Positions 23,946-36,490 of a DNA stretch of 64,000 nt are shown here, piece after piece. The stretch comes from Fratercula arctica (lineage: Eukaryota; Chordata; Aves; Charadriiformes; Alcidae): assembly GCA_947846985.1 (NCBI GenBank), contig CANTUZ010000011.1:13070096-13134095 (forward strand), in the 5' to 3' direction. The position numbers and the translations under genes were made by a program. The stretch's first letter is position 1. Each line of letters starts with the position of its first letter. The notes below the pieces were generated by a model. That model did no database searches. It was given only the letters and a program-made list of their open reading frames with translations, and was not told the DNA's origin.

Positions 23946-25896
23946 GACAGCACTGTAAGCTCCCTTCATTATCAGCAACCTGAAGAAGTGCTGGTTCAAA
24001 TATGTGCTGAGCACCTTTCCCATTTCAGAAAACGCCCCTGGACTCCAAGGACAGTTTGTCTGCATGAACACTGAGTAAGAATCCAGCTCAGTCTCATTTG
24101 GCCTCTCCGTTTAGTTGTGCATTTTTCTTCAGCTACAAAGCAGAACAATGTTCCCCACATAGAATAATGGGCCTTCTTTGTAGCTTTCAGCTGAAAGCTA
24201 AATTTGAACATCCATTCTGTATAAAGCAGGGAAATGAGGTGTAAAGGGGCCCCACCCACTCGCTCCAGGATTTCTGATAAGAGACATTTTGTAAGACTCC
24301 AGCAATTTAGAAAATGCTAATTACTATCTGATTGAAATGAGCAGAGGCAGGATGAAAATGTTACTTGGGGTGAAGGTTCTCCCCTCCCTTGCTCTCCAGG
24401 ATGTTTTGGTGGAGTTCAAGATGATGAATGACAGTAGATAAAAATGGAATAATCTCCCCTGACTACTGGCATTAATCCTGGTGTGGTGCCTCCCCGCCTC
24501 ACCTGCTCAGCACCACGAGCTCTTGCGCTTGAGACTCCCCCCGTCCCCATGTCTAACTGCAAAAATACTTGTGAGCTGCCCCCATTGCGGAGAGGACCAG
24601 CGCTTGGGGTCCACAATGGGCTGGGGTTGCTCCTGCCTGGTCCCAAGTGACAAGAGGCTGTATGGAGAGAAATGAAAGCAATCCTGCAAGGTTTGCACTG
24701 TGTCTTCCCAGTACAGCCATCAGCAGAATGGAGAGGCCATAGGGCTAGTGACCCAAAAAGGCAATCCGAGGGGTGAAAGTACCTTCAGGCCCTTCTGGTT
24801 GCTCGAGGTTTAAACGCCAGGGTCTTGCTGCAAGAGCTCGGCATGCCAAGGTAACAGTGACATGTGTATGAGGGTAATAAGCATTCAGGGCAGCAGAAAG
24901 CAACGGCCTGTGTCTCTAGGACAGCTATCATCATAAACGCGAGCAGTTAGCCCTTAGCCTTTTGTGTCATGCGGAAAAGGGGGTCAGCAGGAGCACGGCC
25001 ACCCCCAGCAGTGAGACAGGCCAGGCTCTGGCACATCCTGACACAGGGCTGCTCCCCGGGAGCTGCTCGCACTCCATCCCTGCCCCGAGCCGCCGACACC
25101 TGCCTGCCCTGCTGTGCCCAGGGCTGTGGAGGGAGGCACGAAGCAGACTTGTCTAATCACCACACCATGATGGCTCTAACGTTGAGCCATACCCTCTGCG
25201 GCACTAAGAAAAGAATATTCCCTGTCATTTCTGCGTGCTTTGCTTTTGTGTCCCCTGCAGAAGAGCCTCAGATGCAGTTCCAGCGGCAAGAGCAGGGACA
25301 GTGGCTGCTGTAATGGGAACATGTGTGTGTGGTCATTGTGCAATAAAAGCAAGGAGCAACCTGCTATTGGCTATTCTTCTTGTGGGCCAGCAATTTTCAA
25401 GACAGCCTACTTTACCCTCGTCTGGCAAAGCAAGTCCTCCCTGCAGGGAGACTTCAGCTCTAATTTACAGCACTTCTGATGTCAGCAAGGTTTTGAGCTG
25501 AATGGCTTTTGGGCACAAAACACCAAGTCCCCCTACGCTGCTCTGACGAGTGACGTGGGATGTGACCATATCAGCAGTTCTGAACCTCTAACCCTGGTTA
25601 AACAGCAGGGCAACAAAACAACGTTTAACCTGCTCACTTCTCCATGTCTTTGGGTGTTAGATGTAATATGTCACTCACCCACCCAAAAAGGAGTGACACA
25701 GACACAGAAATCAAGTTGAAACATGACAAAAGTCTCCCAAATGCTGCATTCACAAGTTGGATTCTGTAACAAAATAGCCTTTCTACGGATCATACCTTGG
25801 TGAGAAAATGATTAAACTGGGCAGAAATCTGTTATCCTGTGACCTTCTGCAAGAAAGAGGCCATTCAGGATTACCTGAGTCCTCTCTTGGGAAAGG

Positions 25897-26092
25897 ATCA
25901 TAGAATTGCCTGGGTTGGAAGGGACCTTTCAGATCATTGAGTCCAACCATCAACCTAACTCTGACAAAAACCACCACTAAACCACGTCCCTCAGCACCAC
26001 ATCTACCTGGCTTTTCAGTACCTCCAGGGATGGTGACTCCACCACTTCCCTGCGCAGCCTGTTCCAATGCTTGACAACCCTTTCGGTGAAAA
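25897..26092 (-). mobile_element. CR1 3' fragment
   Basis: The plus strand reads GATCATAGAATTGCCTGGG then GGTTGGAAGGGACCTTTCAG and ends near CCTTTCGGTGAAAAAAC, all antisense CR1 3' UTR and ORF2 end. It lies about 200 bp past the donor of T4. Confidence 0.85.
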
Positions 26093-26295
26093 AACCAGAA
26101 CCATAGACTTGAGAGATCTGTGCCCAGCTCTTGGAGAAGATCGGGGGGGTTGCTGGATCCAGAGCCTACCCGGTGCCAAGGGACTTGCACACCCAGGAGC
26201 AGCAACGCCCACACACATCATACCTACGTGGGGCTCCAGCAGCCCCAAGCCGACCTGTTGGCCAGTCGCTGGCGCAAGCCCCACTGCCCTCCTAC

Positions 26296-26523
26296 CTGGC
26301 TGAAGTTGTCGAGGGCTTTGTGCAGGTTGGCATGCATCCCGGTCGGGGCCTCGTTGGTGATTTTGATGGAGTTCTCCAGGATGCCCTGGGGAATGATGTG
26401 GCTGTCAGGGGAGGGTGCCGGCTCCGCACTAATGAAGACACGGAAATCCTGGTGGCTGCCCTCACCATGCTGCTCCAGCTTCTTCTCCAGAGAACTCAGC
26501 CACTTGGTCACCAGGTGGATGTT
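26296..26523 (-). CDS. DNAH9: DNAH9 tail exon T4 (AAA6, second half)
   Basis: This 228 bp phase 0-0 exon encodes residues 158-233. It opens [20 protein letters not shown] and includes [12 protein letters not shown] and the highly conserved segment [15 protein letters not shown] followed by [14 protein letters not shown]. The acceptor is CCTGCCAG|AACATC and the donor AGCCAG|GTAGGA. The [12 protein letters not shown] and MHANLHKAL motifs are shared by nearly all axonemal heavy chains. T3 ends on GHWVILQ and T4 begins NIHL, so the invariant HWV(I/L)LQN(I/C)HL motif is split exactly at the junction. This shows that no exon is missing from the 22.7 kb intron between them. A short CR1 fragment ends about 200 bp past the donor. 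Confidence 0.96.
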
Positions 26524-27769
26524 CTGGCAGGGACAAAAGGGACAAGGCTTCATCAGTCTCCCCCCATTTAAACTCGCACTGAGCAGGCACCAAATCCATC
26601 ACACCAATGAATGGCACCCACCAAGGCTACGCTCTATGAGTTGGTACTTGCCCCTGTAGTCCTCGCGTGTAATTCACAGCCCCAAATACTCTATCACATC
26701 AAGTACACTTTTAAACTCAAAGTAATCAATATAAATCACCAGCAATGAAGCCACTATTGGGTTGTTTGGGTTCTTGGTGACGATAACTCTCCTTCTTGTT
26801 ACAGTAATGCATGGCTGATGATGGAGAGTTATTACCCCAGATCTACCAAGCTCAAATGAAAATGTTTGTTCATTTTTAAACAGAACAACAGTGAGAACCA
26901 TCAATATCAGTCACTGGGAAAAAAAATGAAGCAGGTGGTTTTGTAAAGACCTTTAACATAAAATATTTATTTATTCATGCAACCAATTCAAAATATCTGT
27001 CAGAAAATTAAGCAGTATTATGCAGATATGGTGAAATGGATGAAGACATGCCTCAAGTTTTTCAAGTTTTCAAGTTCTTTTTTTTTTTTGAAGTTTTTAA
27101 TTTTTCATACAATGTTGGAGTTTCCAAGCAAGGAAATAGCTTTTTTTTTTTAAATGTTAGGAACTGGGCAGGTCACACGCAGCAGGGAATCATGGGCTAA
27201 AACTACTCTCATTTTAAAGCTAGGTGTGCAATCCAAGCTGACTGTGTGAGCAGGCACTCTGCGAGGTGATTTATTCCATCCAAAGACAGGACAAGGAACT
27301 TACTACACTTAAATTAAATGCAGCCGCCAAAAAGATAATCTGCTTGGAGGTGTCAAGGAAATTACATAAAGGAACCATATTAGAGGCTTAGAATAAATAT
27401 ATATCACCTATAAAAAGGACCAGAAAGGAGCTCTCGTGGTTAAATAGCAGAGTAATGGAGACTATTAGGAGTAAAATGACATTCTTCACGTAGTAGAAAT
27501 TGTGTTCAAATGAGAAAAACAGAAAACAGCACAAAATCCAGTCAGGGTTTTAAGAAGCAATATTCTGAAAACCACAAAAACTACTAATAAAGCCTTTTCC
27601 AGGAGCCAGAAACCTACCAGAAAGCCTATAAAACTACAGGATGATCAAGGTGTACAGGGAGTGCCAAGAAAGGCAGGGCCAGCTCGTATTTGCGGGAATA
27701 TTCACTGCAGAGCTTTGGGAGGGTCTCACTGTCACAGCCTAGGTTACATGGTGGCATCACTCAAATGCT

Positions 27770-28262
27770 GAGGCTGGAGACACCTCTGCAGATCATCCAT
27801 CCAACCCTCCTTCCATCCAACCCTCCTGCTCAAAGCAGGGTCCACTAGAGCAGGCTGCTAATTGCATCCCATTGGGTTTTTTGATATCTCCAAGGATGAA
27901 GCCTCCACAACCTGTCAGGGCAACCTGTGCCAGTGCTTAACCACTCTCACAGTGAAGAATGGAATGGAATGGAATAGAATGGCATGGAATGGAATGGAAA
28001 TAGAAATTAGAATAGAATAGAATAGATAAAATAATTATGTTTAAGGGAAACCTGGATTTCAGTTTGTGCCCATTACCCTTTGCTCTTTCACTGGGCACCA
28101 GTATGAAGAGTCCGGCTCCATATTCTGTACTCCCCCTGCCACAAGGTATTTAAACACACTGATAACCCACCCTGAGCCATTGCTTTTTGAGGTTAAATAA
28201 TCCCAACTCTCTCAGCCTCTCCTCAAAGGACAGATGCTCCAGTCCCTTAATCACCGGAAAGA
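27770..28262 (-). mobile_element. CR1 3' fragment interrupted by a microsatellite
   Basis: The left part (27770-27956) and the right part (28036-28262, with GTTTGTGCCCATTACCC and TCTCTCAGCCTCTCCTC) are contiguous segments of one antisense CR1. Between them sits an AATGG/AATAG pentanucleotide repeat. Confidence 0.85.
27957..28035. repeat. (GGAAT)n / (AATAG)n microsatellite inside CR1
   Basis: About 79 bp of imperfect pentanucleotide repeat. The first half is mainly GGAAT and the second half mainly AATAG. It replaces the CR1 bases between the AGTGAAGAA and AACCTGGA positions. Confidence 0.9.
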
Positions 28263-28994
28263 TTCTTAAACTGAAGCAGCGGATGAAGAGTTTTTCTGAC
28301 TAATAATAACAATTTACTAGGACCAGATGGCATCCACCCTAAAGAAACTCAGATATGGAAGTGCTGCATTACTCTTCAGCACACATCAGGCAAACTGGCA
28401 GGTCTCTAGCAGACCATGAATTAACACACAAACAGCGTGAGTTAGAGAAAACCAGGAATGTAAAATTTCTACCCCATTTTAGATTGCTAACAGGGGGATA
28501 CCCAAATCTGAGCTTGTCACCATAAACTCCTTTTCCAGTTGCTAGAAAGGTGAGCTCCAGCAGGCATCACCCCGGAGTTGCCTCCGTGGCACCAGTGTGT
28601 CTCTGTGCTTGGATTTTCATTGGTATCAGCTATTTGTCTTTCAGTTATCAGTATTATTGTGGGCTACAAACCAGTTAAGACACAGGGAACAGGGGGTGGG
28701 AAGCTACTGATGGAGTTTGAGCTGCTTACCATATTCAAAAACAACCTGAAGGAGCAAATGATTAGTGAGATGACAAAAATAAGACAAAGTAATTTCAAGT
28801 ACTGAAAATAAAACCTGGTGGAAAGGAACTGCAAAAGTCTGCCATCATTCTAAGTGACCGGCAATGAGATGGCAGAAGAAATGTGGTGTTGAGGGATGCA
28901 AAGTAATGCATACAGAAAAACAACCCTAGCTATAGATATAAACAATGATGGGTTCAGAATTGGCTATTACCACTCAGGGAAGAGATCTTGGAAC

Positions 28995-29835
28995 CATAGA
29001 ATCATAGAATCACTTAGGTTGGAAAAGACCCTTTGGATCATCAAGTCCAACCATCAACCCCACTCTACAAAGTTCTCATCTACACCATATCCCCCAACAC
29101 CACATCTAAATGACTCTTAAACACATTCAGGGATGGTGACTCCACCACCTCCCTGGGCAGCCTGTTCCAGTGTCTGACCACTCCTTCTGTGAAGAATTTT
29201 TTTCTAACGTCCAGTCTAAACCTACCCTGTTGCAGCTTTAACCCATTCCTTCTTGTTCTATAGCTAATTACCTGTGAGAAGAGACCAGCACCAGCCTCTC
29301 TACAATGTCCTTTCAAGTAGATGTAGAGAGTGATGAGGTCTCCCCTCAGCCTCCTCTTCCTCAAACTAAACAGTCCCAGTTCCTTCAATCGCTCCGCATA
29401 AGATTTATTCTGCAGGCCCTTCACCAGCTTCATTGCCCTCCTCTGCACTTGCTCTGGCACCTCGATATCTCTCTCGTATTGAGGTGCCCAAAACTGGACA
29501 CAATACTCAAGGTGTGGCCTCACCAGTCCTGAGTACAGGTGGACAATCACCTCCCTACTTCTGCTGCTCACACTATTTCTAATACAAGCCAGGATGCCAT
29601 TGGCTTTCTTGGCCACCTGGGCACACTGCTGGCTCATATTCAGCCGCTTGTCAATTAGAACCCCCAGGTCCTTTTCTGCCAGGCAGCTCTCCAGCCACAC
29701 TTCCCCAAGCCTGTAGCAATGCATGGGGTTGTTGTGGCCCAATGCAGGACCTGGCACTTGGCCTTGTTTAAGTTCATTCCATTAGTGTTGGTCCATCGAT
29801 CCAATCTATGGGACTCCAATCTTTGAGTCCTCGTG
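28995..29835 (-). mobile_element. CR1 LINE 3' portion with a 225-codon open frame
   Basis: This copy starts with tail repeats (ATAGAATCATAGAATCAC) and runs through the 3' UTR into the ORF2 C-terminus. The minus frame 29757-29080 is open for 225 codons, covering [20 protein letters not shown] through [15 protein letters not shown]. It belongs to a different CR1 subfamily from the copies at 45.6 and 58.5 kb. It is 5'-truncated and lacks the RT core. Confidence 0.92.
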
Positions 29836-30483
29836 GTTATTTCCTGCAAATAACAGTTCAATGCTTAACAATGTGAAAGCAATCAAATGTCAGCAAAGAA
29901 ACAGAGAATAAAACTGCAAACATTATTATGCCACTCCATAAATCCATGGTGGGCCTTCCCCTGGAAAACAATACCCAGTTCTCACTACCCTGAAAAGGAT
30001 ACAGCTTCCACACAGGGAGGCACTGAATTGCTACAGACTCCCCAGTTTGGAGCGAGGAGATTGGGGTGGAGGGGGTGAGTGAAGAACAAGAATGGAGGGA
30101 CGAACAGAGCAGGCTGCAAAAAGTGCAAATACATTTTCATATGACACGAAACTAAACTGTGAGTTCATTGGTTCAGGGGTTTGTGGCAGATAAGAGAATC
30201 ACGGAATGAAACTGAGCTTAGATCCATGGAGAGAAACATCCCTGCACACGTGCACTGTTGATACCAGCCAGGAGCTGGGCTGGCAGCGCTTGGGGATGCC
30301 CCAGTTCAGTGCCCTCACAGACTGGTGTCACACAGGAACACCGAAGGAGCTCCCTCACGAGACCACAGAAACCCTCTGCTGGCTTTTCAGTGGGAGGTTT
30401 CAGGTGCCTCTCGTGAGCTACTTATGGAGAGATCCCAGCCAGGACTGGAGAAGAGGATGAACAACTGCAGAAAAGGAAAAGCT

Positions 30484-31150
30484 GAGGTCCCGTCCCAGTT
30501 TCAGCTGGGAAAGAGTTAATTTCTCTTTCTAGTGATTGCTGTGAAGAAACGTCCATAATACCTGTTGGGTTTAGTTCTTGCCAAGTGATGTTTACATTAT
30601 TCAAGGCCTTTTTTTTCCAGCTTCCCATAGAAGAATAGACAGAAGGATGGAATCGCCAATGAAATATTCATAGGATCACAGAATTGCCTGTGTTGGAAGG
30701 GACCTTTCAGATCATCGAGTCCAACCATCAACCTAACCTAAGAGACTATATCCATCAACCTAACCTAACCCATCACTAAACCATGTTGTCAAGCACCACA
30801 TCTACCTGTCTTTTAAATACCTCCAGGGGTGATGATTCCACCACTTCCCTGGGCAGCCTGTTCCAGCACAGACCTCAGGCTCGGGATATAATTGGGGGTA
30901 AACCAGGGGGTGGGAATCCACTGCTTGGGATGGTGCCAGTTCACCAGGCAGTGAGTGTGACCTGTGTCATTACTGCTGTTCTTATCGTTGTTATTATTAG
31001 TGTTATTTTCCCTTTTCTGATATTGTTCTAGTAAAGTGTCTTCATGTCAGCCCTCGAGTTTTTTTCCTTTCCCCTCCTTTTCTCCCTTTTCTCCCTGGTG
31101 GGGGAAGGGGGGAGAGCGAGCAGCTGCATGGTGGGGGTTAAATCCTGACA
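30484..31150 (+). mobile_element. avian ERV solo LTR, interrupted by a CR1
   Basis: The left part has GTCCCAGTTTCAGCTGGGA and AGAGTTAATTTCTC, then a segment ending CTTCCCATAGAAG. The right part has GGGGGGAGAGCGAGCAGCTG, GGTTAAATC and a CTGACA end. These match, from memory, the two ends of a common bird ERV LTR. No internal retroviral sequence is seen on either side. A CR1 fragment (30668-30868) splits it. Exact ends and target duplications were not determined. Confidence 0.65.
30668..30868 (-). mobile_element. CR1 3' fragment nested in the LTR
   Basis: The plus strand reads GGATCACAGAATTGCCTGTG then GTTGGAAGGGACCTTTCAGA and ends GGGCAGCCTGTTCCAGCAC, an antisense CR1 of about 200 bp. LTR-like sequence lies on both sides. 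A short CTAACCTAA duplication is present inside it. Confidence 0.82.
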
Positions 31151-34100
31151 GGTCTTTCAGGCGTGGGGTGGGACAGCACAGGGGCTGCTCTCACGGACTA
31201 CAAGCAGCATGTGCAAATGCTGGAGGGACAGGTCAGCTCTCAGAGATGGACCAAGAGCAGGAAGGACAGGATGGTGATACGTCTCTCCAGAGGAGCTGGG
31301 GTGCCTCAGGAGAGAAGAGACGACAAACTCAGTCACATCCATGAGCAGCCCCCTCTGCACATCAGTGACCGTCCGTGCACATTGGCTGTGTCCTTGCCAA
31401 GTCCTGGGGGGAAAAATCAGTGTCACCTCTAACTTCTGTAGAGGGATCCTGTTAAGGATTGGTATGTTTACCTTTGGTATCTCAACTATACCTTTTTTTT
31501 TTCCCTATTTATCTATGCAGTTATCATGGTGAAGGCTGACTTCTACATTCCTAACAGTGACAGCAACGTATGTAGATCTGAGTCTTGGCTCTGCAAGCAA
31601 TGCCATCCAGCCTCTACAGGCAGCTGGACTAGCAGGCATGCTTACCTCCGCTAGAGAAACTACCCTCTCAAGTGTCACAAAGCAAGAGCTCTAGTCCGTT
31701 CTGGGTTGCACAAGCATGGCTTCAGTACAAGTTGCCTTCACAAGGGCTTCATGCCTCTGGACCTATACCACTTTTCATAGATACGGGATATGGGCATGAC
31801 TGAGCACAGATGTCTGCGGCTGAACTAGTCATCCCACTGGAGAGTCATGGAGAAGGTAGGTCATCTCATCCTAAAAGAGATGTGTGCAGTATAACTGACA
31901 GATCACTCTAGTGTAAGTGCCCAGCTCTCCCCTGGACTGGAAAAGGAGCAGCGGTGACTGGGCCAGACGGAGCTGTTTCCATTGCAGGCACCTGAAGTCA
32001 AAGGGGACTAGTAATGCAGGAGATGCATTATGCTCACTGGCTTCAGGAGTATCAGAAGCTAACACAGCAAGTGCAATTGTGTTTTCAAGACTGTAATGTC
32101 TTTTAAAAATGTGCACTTAACTATTTGTATTTTCTTACCCTCTATGGGGCTGGGTACGAAGTGTACCAAGAACTCAGGAAAAGCTCCTGTGCTTCTGTGT
32201 CCTCGCCCAAGACCTCTGTATTTTAGATGGAAATACCATCTTTTCTGCTGTTTGGTAACTTCAATATTGCCCTCTTCTACACAAGATTTTATGGGGCTGT
32301 GTTCATGCTCGAAGTCAAACGAATTGCTAGACGACTCCTGCCAGAGGCAGCTGCTTCAGAAACATGAGCTATGAGAATTATTATTTGGGGAAGCCACGGA
32401 CACCTTGCACCCTCCAGTCCTGTTGCCCCAAATCTGATTCACGTGGCTGGGAACAACATTTCTTATTTAGAACTGCATAAATTCAGTCTCCTTCCCTGAA
32501 AGGATTTAGGGTTGTGCTCACATTACATGGGTGAAATGCACTTCGGGGGGTGGGGGAGGCAAGGAGGAGATGCCTGAGCAAAGGACTCATGTTCTGGGGA
32601 AGAGTTGCTGTCGTAAACAGTGACCGTGTGAAGAGCAGCAGACAAAATGCAATTATAGCTGACTGCCAGTGCACCGATGCTTGCCTGATGCATTTACGGT
32701 TTCAAGAGATGAGGTAATCCCCAGGGTCCAGGCAACCAACTCTCTCTAACAACACAAGTCCGATAATAAAGTAGGAGTGGACTGAAACCTGTAACCCAAG
32801 TGTTTCATACAGCCCCAAAGATTTAGCAACAGCAGGGGAAGAGCTCAACAGAACAGCAAAAGAAAAATTGTGCATTAAGTACCAGTTTCATCATAGACTA
32901 CATACCTGACCTTAAGTATTTTCATCTTTAATTGGTAGTTTCTTCCTACATCTGCTTTTGTGGTGTTAGAGGGCTAAAAAATAATTGCTTTCACTTCTGT
33001 TGACATGACCCCTATGATCATAATTTGTCAGTATCACTGCCTTCTAACAGCCGACTTAGGGAATATTTCTAATCTAATGTTAATTGAGTGCATTTATATA
33101 CTATCCTTTTCTGATAGAAGGGATGGAAAAGAGGAATATATGCAGGAAAACATGGGTTGGTACTAAGAGTTCATGACTTGACCAAATTAATACGTCTGCA
33201 AAAACCAGAGGGAGGCAGTGTGGAGGGGACTTACAGGTTTGAAAGAAACTTTGCAAATTAATTCTCAGCAGTCAGATAACACAACTTGACAGAACATGAC
33301 TAATGACTACATAGGCGGCCATAATAATTGAATGTTATGTCAATTATCAATAACGACATAACACAGACAATACTACATTAACACCAATCACAGCTGAGCT
33401 ACACGTTCATCAAAGAACTGCCCCCTCTTGTTCATTTTGAAACCAATTTTATGGGCTACCTCTAGACCTTATTCAGGAGAAAGAGTGGATAATCCAGCCT
33501 GCCCACCTTCCTTTGGCTCACGGCTTCATACGCTCCCAGCACTATCTCCCTACGCCACACCAGACAGGTACACTGCACCAGTTTTATGTCCTCCTCATTC
33601 TGTGAGACCCCCTGAAGACATTTACCCAGGACACAGCAAGGCAATTCATTGTTTTATTACATTTTTTCTTAGCCAGATTCTGAAGTCTGTGAAAGAGCTG
33701 CTGTGCAAGGGTAAAAGACAACCCCTGGCATCTCTGCTATTTTCACAGCTCACGCCTAGCTCTGTGCTGCTGGCAGAAATAGGCAACGGTCTCAAATTCA
33801 TTACTTTGCTTTATGAATAGAGGGTGGGGGCCAAATCCTGCTGAAAAGCAAACTGCTGAAAAGAAGGAAAAAAAGAAATCTGAAACATCTTCCCATGCAC
33901 ACTGCCCCTTACCACAGCACCTTGCCCTGTGCTATTTCCCCACTTTGCGGAATGGAGTAGGAGTGACAGAGGATGAGGGTATGCGGCAAGCGCTGGGCTG
34001 GGGCCCACGGGCTGGAACATGGGAGCACCAGAGGCTTTTCTTTGGGAATTCACTTCCAAGCACCTCTGTGTGTTTGTACTTCACAAGGTAGAACATATAT

Positions 34101-34532
34101 CACAGGACGCAAGTGTTGCTATGGTAACCATCAGAAATAGCACCACATATATATTAAACCAGCACACACTCCACAACACACTCCCTTTGCTGATAGCAAC
34201 TGGAGACCCTTCACATTTCTGAAAGTGGTTCTCTCCTTCACGCCTTATCACAAATCACCACTTGGAGCAATGAGAATTAGTTGTTTTTACAAAGTCTCAT
34301 TCTCTTGCGAGACGCTCTCAGAAAATAGTCTCTGCTTTTACAGTAAATCTGAAAGCTAGCCTTCACGGTCCAGAGACAGCCCGGCACTTTAATACTGCAT
34401 CGTGTTGGGCTATAAAAAGGAAGAGGGAGGGGGCACTGCAGAGAGTCTCTTCCCTTGGCCAGGCTTACTGTCAATGGCAGTGTGAGGTTTCATCACACGA
34501 GAAGATGCCACACACACTCAGCAACAGCTCCT

Positions 34533-34965
34533 CAGAATCACAGACTGGTGGGGGTTGGAAGGGACCTCTGGAGATCATCCAGTACAACCCCCTGCCAGAG
34601 CAGGGTCACCCAGAGCAGGTGGCACAGGAACACGTGCAGGCGGGTTTGGAATGTCTCCAGAGACGGAGACTCCACCACCTCTCTGGGCAGCCTGTGCCAG
34701 GGCTCTGCCTCCCTCACAGGAAAGAAGTTCCTCCTTGTGTTTAGGTGGAACTTCCTATGTTCCAATTTGTGCCCATTGCCCCTTGTCTTGTCACTGGGCA
34801 CCACTGAGAAGAGTCCGGCCCCATCCTCTTGACAGCCACCCTTTAGCTTTTGCTGAGCATTGATGAGATCCCCTCTCAGCCTGCTCTTCCCCAGGCTGAA
34901 CAGCCCCAGGGCTCTCAGCCTTTCCTCAGCAGAGAGATGCTCCAGCACCTTGACCACACTTCCAC
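34533..34965 (-). mobile_element. CR1 3' fragment
   Basis: The plus strand starts CAGAATCACAGACTGGTGGG with GGTTGGAAGGGACCTCTGGA and reaches GAGAGATGCTCCAGCACCTT. The minus frame 34957-34538 is open for 139 codons of ORF2 C-terminus, including HWNRLP-like (here [14 protein letters not shown]). Confidence 0.92.
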
Positions 34966-35864
34966 AGCCAGCCCTGTGACTGTGTGAACACTACAGGACT
35001 CAGAGACCAGAAGGGATAAGCACAGACCCTGCCACCAACGCCTGCTCATACATCTAAGAGACCGAGCTACTTTTGAGCAACAAGCTTGCTGTTGCTCAAT
35101 GTGCAGAGAGGCAAGCGCAGAGCTCTGGAAGCACCAGGGAAGTTTTACCCCGTCTCTGGCCTGTGCTTTCCCCTGGCGGAGAAATTACAGCAGCCAGCTT
35201 ATCAAGGGTGCCACACTTGGTGGGCAGTGAGGGCTGCATCCCATTCTCACCTGTGTGAAGTGCTTGGATGTCAGCAGTAGCACCCTGAGGCTTTTTCAGA
35301 CCTCACTCCATGGTCTCACCTGACACAACTGGGGGGAAGACCACAGCACGTAAGAGCGAGTGTAATTCATTTGTTGTCCTTCAGCCTCGCCTCTGAACAT
35401 GCTGTCTGTTCCTCTTGTGTTGCTGGGCCCTCTGAAGTTCTCCATCATCTCACTTGAGCTGGGCCAAACTAAGTAGCTCTGTCATCTACAAGCAGTGTTG
35501 CTTCTCTGCTCGCCACCTTAGCCACTAAGAACATGATGGCACCACTGCCTTTTGCTGCATTAAAAACTACGCATCTACTCCTATCCTCTCTTTGTAGATG
35601 TGTCTCCTCCACAATTTGCAGTTTGATTTCACCAATACAGACACAGAAGCAGCACTGGTCTAGTTATATAGGTACTGGCAATGCTGAGTCAAGTCGGTAC
35701 AAGCACCAGAGGGGCCTTTACACCTCTATGAGCACTCAGGATCTTGGCTGGCCACCATTGGCCCCATACTAAAGCTGTGTTGTACCAACTTCACTGCTCT
35801 CAGGATTTGTATATACCCACATTTGCTGCAGTCCCTTCTCAAATGAGAACCTAGCCCTCTGCTA

Positions 35865-36490
35865 CTTGGCACAGAAAGCCAACTGCATCCTGGGTTGCAT
35901 CAAAAGAAGTGTAGCCAGCAGGTCGAAGGAGGTGATTCTCCCTCTCTACTCTGCTCTGCTGAGACCCCACCTGGAGTACTGTGTCCAGCTCTGGAGCCCT
36001 CAGCACAAGAAGGACATGGACCTGTTGGAGCAGGTCCAGAGGAGGCCACGAAGATGATCCAAGGGCTGGAGCCCCTCTGCTGTGAGGACAGGCTGAGAGG
36101 GCTGGGGTTGTTCAGCTTGGAGAAGAGAATGCTCTGGGGAGACCTTAGAGCCCCTTCCAGTCCCTAAAGGGGCTCCAGGAAAGCTGGGGAGGGACTCTGG
36201 ATTAGGAAGTGTAGTGATAGGACGAGGTGTAACGGTTTTAAACTGAAAGAGGGGAGATTTAGATGAGATATTGTGAAGAAATTCTTTGCTGTGAGGGTGG
36301 TGAGCCACTGGCCCAGGTTGCCCAGAGAAGCTGTGGCTGCCTCATCCCTGGAGGGGTTCAAGGCCAGGCTGGACGGGGCTTGGAGCAACCTGGTCTGGTG
36401 GGAGGTGTCCCTGCCCAGGGCAGGGGAGTGGAACTAGATGATCTTTAAGGTCCTTTCCAACTCAAACCATTCTATGACTCTGTTATTCTA
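35865..36490 (+). mobile_element. CR1 3' portion
   Basis: Sense CR1 beginning in the ORF2 C-terminal region ([19 protein letters not shown]) and ending with AACTCAAACCATTCTATGAC. It is 5'-truncated, and its ORF frame breaks after about 60 codons. It belongs with the copy at 42282-42984. Confidence 0.92.

Larger units (their letters stand above)
21152..26295 (-). other. DNAH9: DNAH9 intron T4-T5
   Basis: This 5.1 kb intron starts GTAGGA and ends CTGCAG. It holds a roughly 1.9 kb CR1 (22040-23945) and a CR1 fragment (25897-26092). The remainder is unassigned. Confidence 0.85.
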
